A DNA stretch of 64,000 nucleotides from Albula goreensis (lineage: Eukaryota; Chordata; Actinopteri; Albuliformes; Albulidae). Under the pieces are notes generated by a model that worked only from the letters and a program-made list of their open reading frames with translations, was not told the DNA's origin and did not search any database. This document shows, piece after piece, positions 59,396-64,000 of this stretch. A program made the position numbers and the translations under genes. Positions within the stretch are counted from its first letter, which is position 1; each line of letters begins with the position of its first letter. The stretch spans positions 7,487,144 to 7,551,143 of the forward strand of contig CM040764.1 in NCBI GenBank assembly GCA_022829145.1, read 5' to 3'.

Positions 59396-61978
59396 AGTGG
59401 CGTCAGCAGGAAGTTTTACTCAGCAAATCTAAAAAGTAATGTAGACAAACCAGTATGTCAGGTTTTCCATTTTCCACAGATAGCATTCATTGTGTGATAG
59501 CATGACCAGAAAAAAATATTAACCCTATATTGCTGGATGTAGACAGAATGTGTACCAGAGAAACAGAAAAATTCAATTCAGAAATAAACACTAATAACAC
59601 TAGATAAGGGGAAAACACAGAAGATATAACACAAGTTAGCCCTGTTCTATGCAAGGCAGTGTGAAGTTATCTGAAACTTGCATGTTAAGTTGAATTGTTA
59701 AGATGAAGGACGCACTGAACAGTCAAAAAATTCCTTGTATGTACAGCCTGAATATTATGAGGGTGAACGGTGAGGTTTGTTCTTCTCGTTTTGAGTTCAC
59801 CAGCCCCCATTGATTCATCCTGACATTTCAGAAGAGACACAACTTTCCTCGCCAGCAATATAAACAAATGGACATGCTCTTTTCTGTGGAAAAAAAATCA
59901 AAATGGTCTGAAATATTAAAGCATTTTCAATGAGATGAGGAATTTCCTTTGAAATCAGTAAGGTGAAAGGGTTAAATCCTTACATTCGACAGCAACACAG
60001 AGACTTTGCTTGTTTTCCGGAAAAAAAAAATTAACTTATGCAACAGAAAACATTCCATCATGAAATCTTCAGCTCTCTGAAATCACATGCTTAAGTTTTG
60101 CAACAGAGCAACACTGTGTCATAGTGAGAACAAAATGATTTACATCATGATGATTTGTAGGTGACAATCAGTTGTGACTATGCAAGTTAATTCCCTCACA
60201 TTCTCCGCATTTTTCTTTTAAGACCACATCTTGTGCATCTTGTACTTGCAGTTGACATCAGTGCAGTCAGTGCGAATTTGCATTAATGGAGTTTACATAC
60301 TCATTTACTGCCTGTCAATAAACCACATGTAAATACCAACACTGCTGATTTGTGAGTGATGCCTTTTGTTTTGCGCATCATCACAATCTCAGACATATCT
60401 GGTATAATAGTGTCCAAGAAAAAAGGGAGGGGGAAATAAGGGAATTTTCTGGGGCTTTTGTGCATGTAGTTCTCACTATGTATATGCAAAATATTAAGGT
60501 CACAACATCATTTACATCTCCTGTTTTTTTTTCCGCTTTGCCTATGGGGGTACCTTCAATTTTTTTAGTCAATGTAATGTACTCATTTTGGAACCTTGAT
60601 TATTCCACTGATGAAAAGACAATGAATCCATGAAATATTTAGCATTAAAATCATGGTTCATATGGTTTTACACACTGTTGATACACATGGATTTTTTCTC
60701 CAGTTACAAGAATGCCAAATGCATGACTACTGATAAATTTTTTTTGTGGTTTTTACAAGTTAATTTTTGCAGACAGGAAAGATGATTTCTTTTTTCTGGC
60801 AATTGAAATCGTGTCCAGAATCCAAATCAGTGAGCGAATAATGACTCATTGTGATCAATGACCAAGAATCAATGATTAAATTATGCTGTTGGTATTGAGA
60901 ATTGGATTAAAAAGTATCTATCCCAAATATCAACATGGAACCATCAACAGCAAAGTATTTAACTTTGCTGTTAAAGTTATTGTACACTATGTACATATCT
61001 AAGCTACGTACATATTTTGTGACTCTCTTGATGTAGAATGAATGATGGCTTGATACTGTATCAAGTGCCAACCTTTAGAGAACTCATTTGAGATACTTAA
61101 TGTCAGTTAGCCACACATATTTTTTGCAAATGTTTACAAGAGAAGTTAAATGTAATTTCTCATCATAATTCATACATTGGCAGTCTTGCTAGTCGTGGCT
61201 ATATGTGAACTTTTGTATCAAACTTTATATGAAGAGATGGGGATAAACATGCAGGAACCAAATACATGAGGTTTTTATGTCTCGCATACTGGCATCGTAA
61301 TGTGGGGAGTTGGCAAAACCACCCTTCTATTGATAGTGGCATAATTTATGACTCTAACAAAAAGTCTTGTTTCGGTGTTAGTCATACATTGTTTCCTTGT
61401 CGGAGTTCTTGGCTGTTCCAAAGGAGGCAGGGGGCTTTCTTTGTTCCGGTTGTCTCTGGTTTCCATAATGCACAGCATTTTTCGGAACTGAGATTTAAAG
61501 GGGAAGTACTTGCCCCTTTCTTTTGAGTTCAAACAAAGCTGTATTTTTCCTTAGCTTCCAGTGCATGTTGATGTGGGCCTTACCGTGGGCTGTCAGACTT
61601 GTAGGGCTTACAGATAGTTGCAGGGTTCTTCCCACAGTGCATCACTCTCTTTGTGGTGCCTTGTGGATTGACATACGTCTCTGAGCCTGAAGACTCTGTC
61701 GTCTCAGCTCCATTCTATAATTTTTAACGGCCAAGTGTGACAAAGCTAGGATGGGGGTCAGAGGGAGAGAGAAAGCCTGCTAGGTATTTCCCTTTATCAG
61801 GACTGGCTTAAGGGCTTAATTGCAGCCGGGATTGCTGTCCGGTGTCACTTGCAATGTCTTTGACATTTCTTGTGGAATGTGTGAAAATGTAGTTCCACTT
61901 TGCATATATATTATGTATGGGTTCCAACCATCTTAAATTTGCCACAAGTCAGTGTAAAAGCCCTGGGAAAAATCCCAA

Positions 61979-62018
61979 ATTTGTTAAAAACTAAACACAT
62001 TTGTTAAAAACTAAACAA
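61979..62018 (+). repeat. 20-bp perfect-core tandem duplication
   Basis: TTTGTTAAAAACTAAACA occurs twice in succession. Confidence 0.7.
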
Positions 62019-62256
62019 GCATATATAAACAGTCTTTAAAAATGTAATTACAATGGTAATTTTTCCCGTTTTGGTACACTTTCCACGAGACAGGCAAAAA
62101 GACTCTGCGTCCCTGTTATAAGCTTTCCTACCTGTCAAGCCCGCAACTGAGGCCAGCAAACTAAACTATTTCCAAGTTCTTGACACCCAGCTCTGCGCAT
62201 GTCATAGTGCAAATGCTCCACTTCTACAGCAATTTTGTTAATTGCCAAGTACAATA

Positions 62257-62355
62257 AATTGCTTCACTTTGTGTCAAATAACTGAATAACATACAGTGAG
62301 TGCTCAATTGCTACACTTTGTCAAATAACTGAAAAATATACAGTGTTCCATTGCC
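62257..62355 (+). repeat. 49-bp tandem duplication plus partial third unit
   Basis: The units at 62257 and 62306 share AATTGCTxCACTTTG, TCAAATAACTGAA and ATACAGTG. A third partial unit starts at about 62350 (ATTGCCAACACTTT). Confidence 0.65.
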
Positions 62356-62489
62356 AACACTTTTTATCACAGAACATTAAAATAATTATAAAAAACATTT
62401 TGTGCCCCCCCCCCCATGTTTAATTGAAACATATTCCATTGAGTTTGAATTTCATTTATTAAAAGGTAACACTGTAACTTATATTGTCT

Positions 62490-62493
<4 letters not shown>

Positions 62494-62527
<34 letters not shown>
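62494..62527 (+). repeat. Poly(A) run of 34
   Basis: Uninterrupted A tract. The sequence just before it (AACTTATATTGTCTAATT) is not a recognised retroelement end. Confidence 0.9.
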
Positions 62528-62534
<7 letters not shown>

Positions 62535-64000
62535 TTTTTCACTCATCCTGTTATACAGTCATTAAGTTTCATATTAATTATATTATGATTTTCTACGATG
62601 AATACAAAAATAGTACATTTATAAAAATGATTTTATAAAATTATTATTTTTTGGGTCTCTCTCACCTTCATTCTGCAGTCTCTGAAGTTATGTTGCTATG
62701 ATACTGTAGGTCTCAGGACTAATAATCACCTTCCACTTCTGCCTTTGTTTTATTATTCATCTTACTTTATTTTGTCAATATTTTATATAGTGTTATTTTC
62801 CACTTCTGCCTTCAAGAGAAGTATTTAATTTCTAGTTAAGCGTATGAATGAAAGCTAATGAATGAAATCTACGGTGGATTGGGGGTAACGCGCACGATAG
62901 AACATTTCCAGACATTTATGTCCAGCACATATTGAGGATTCAAGTCTTTCGACGTTTGTAAACATCGTAACACTGGGTTGTCATTAATGTACCAAATAAC
63001 GATCAACATGTTGCTTTAGCTTAAATTAATTTAAATAATTAATACGTGTTAATTGGGACATGCATAATATAATAGAGTTGATACTGTTTGCAAGAGGTAG
63101 AGCTTTCTAAAAGCCAGCTAGCTAATTATCTGATCTCCAAGTCCATAGTCCAGTCAATTTGGCCTGGACTGGCGAGCCAACATTAGTGAACGTGGATAGC
63201 CAACGAACTGTGTCAGTAACCTAGCCAAATTATGCTGGTTCCATTGATGAGGGAAAGTGATCGTGTTGTACTGAACCGATTGTAATCACTTGGGTTTACT
63301 GGTCGAAGAAGCCTATCTACCAAGTTAGCTAGATAAAGACACTGTTGCAAAACATAACTTTTTATTTCTCAGGTGTCAGATCGTTAGGCTTCAGTACTTC
63401 TGTAGACTACAGTGATCACTTGCGCGGCTATGGAAGACTGTTGTAAAGCCACCTTTTCTGTCCGCTGCCGTGGAAGACAGCGAGTTGACACTCATCCATG
63501 TTCCAATGTAAATTAGTAAAATAATTCAGCAGTAACACGAAAACGTCGTTCCTGCAATTTAAGTGAAACGCGTCACGGACAATTGAAGCTAGAGACAAAG
63601 TCAAGAATCAGTTCCCTGTGGCGTTTCACATCGACAAATGTTAAGAAGACTTGGTTGCCTCCAAGGCAAGACATGCATCGCAAGGATGGAGGTGTGCCGC
63701 ACGCACCGCGGATGCATTCTATCATGGAGCACGTCTGACAGACCGCTCTGTTATAGGTATAGGTGTATGTAAGGGGTCCGTTGTCAATGTGTTTGTGAAA
63801 GAACGAGAGCGGGGCAATTTTACTCATTGTAAATAGTACTTTAGGGGGGCCAGGCTTGTCACGGGGCTTTGTAACCCCCCAAGAACCTCCACTGTGTGTA
63901 AGTCGAGCTTATCTTTCCATAAGGGCAGGGCAGTTTGATACGCTTGAGAAATAAAGCTATGGGCTACAGCATTCGTTTGTCACGTGGGATGGTCCCCGAG

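Larger units (their letters stand above)
54066..59762 (-). repeat. Tandem duplication unit B (carries scramblase copy B)
   Basis: This is the counterpart of unit A, 5.7 kb against 4.2 kb. Unit-specific blocks: 54395-54859 in intron 7, about 55990-56270 in intron 5, about 56837-56993 in intron 3, and about 57838-59340 in intron 1. It lacks a 27-bp stretch of intron 4 that A has at about 40305-40331. Intron 6 is alignable only in its last 60 bp or so beside exon 6. Homology stops abruptly at about 59762, so the distal 5' regions of the two genes are unrelated. Confidence 0.85.
59763..64000. other. Upstream flank of scramblase copy B
   Basis: No coding exon recognised. The 5' non-coding exon that copy B needs (acceptor at 59429-59430) should lie here or beyond. 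Weak minus-strand donor candidates are GACAG|GTAGGA near 62130 and ACAGAAAAG|GTGGC near 63452; the latter sits in mildly CpG-rich sequence (63420-63760). Also holds tandem repeats at 61979 and 62257 and the A34 run. Confidence 0.4.

Noticed and set aside
61266-61526. 86-codon frame upstream of copy B and its reverse partner
   Set aside because: No known domain and no splice support; frames of equal length on both strands point to chance.
62494-62527. Poly(A) tail of a retrogene
   Set aside because: No coding or LINE-like sequence recognised upstream of the run.

Overview
The window is vertebrate nuclear DNA, most likely from a ray-finned (teleost) fish. It has split genes with GT-AG introns and many long (CA)n, (GT)n and (CT)n microsatellites. 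It also has a tRNA-derived SINE and an L2-type LINE that share the 'GGATAAAAGC..' tail common in teleosts, fish-type L1 (LINE-1) remnants, and a DUF4371/hAT-type transposase relic. No bacterial, organellar or viral genes were seen. All alignments were made by eye; no search was run.

Layout: (1) about 1-37,680 is a gene desert. It holds microsatellites, degenerate CA/TG-rich stretches, a 30-bp minisatellite, two striking inverted repeats, a few SINE relics, and several dense homeobox-motif-rich blocks that look like conserved regulatory elements. (2) 37,685-41,863 carries phospholipid scramblase copy A on the minus strand, eight coding exons, 261 aa. (3) 41,864-48,060 is the probable 5' side of copy A. 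It has a transposase relic, an 80-bp (GT)n and, at about 47,880-48,010, a good candidate non-coding first exon and promoter. (4) 48,060-54,060 is a nest of retroelement remnants (L1, L2, SINE) around an unexplained CpG-rich promoter-like patch at 49,865-50,010. (5) 54,066-59,762 carries phospholipid scramblase copy B, also minus strand and head to tail with A, eight coding exons, 264 aa. (6) 59,763-64,000 is upstream of B and has no recognisable coding sequence.

The two genes are a tandem pair. Both keep the scramblase landmarks: proline-rich N-terminus with a PPGY motif, CCCPCC palmitoylation cluster, Asp-rich calcium-binding loop, and a C-terminal membrane helix that continues into a tiny last exon encoding DFMFFEH. 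In human PLSCR1 these features place the protein on the inner face of the plasma membrane and in the nucleus, and the gene is induced by interferon.

The most interesting signal is the divergence pattern of the pair. Exons 1-3 and most alignable introns differ by 0-2%, but coding exons 4-7 differ by about 11% (65 of 585 positions by my count), mostly at amino-acid-changing sites. Exons evolving faster than their own introns is the reverse of the neutral expectation. It suggests diversifying selection working against gene conversion, or import of sequence from another paralogue. The single-stop read-through open frame that follows exon 7 in both copies, and the divergent intron 6, belong to the same story.
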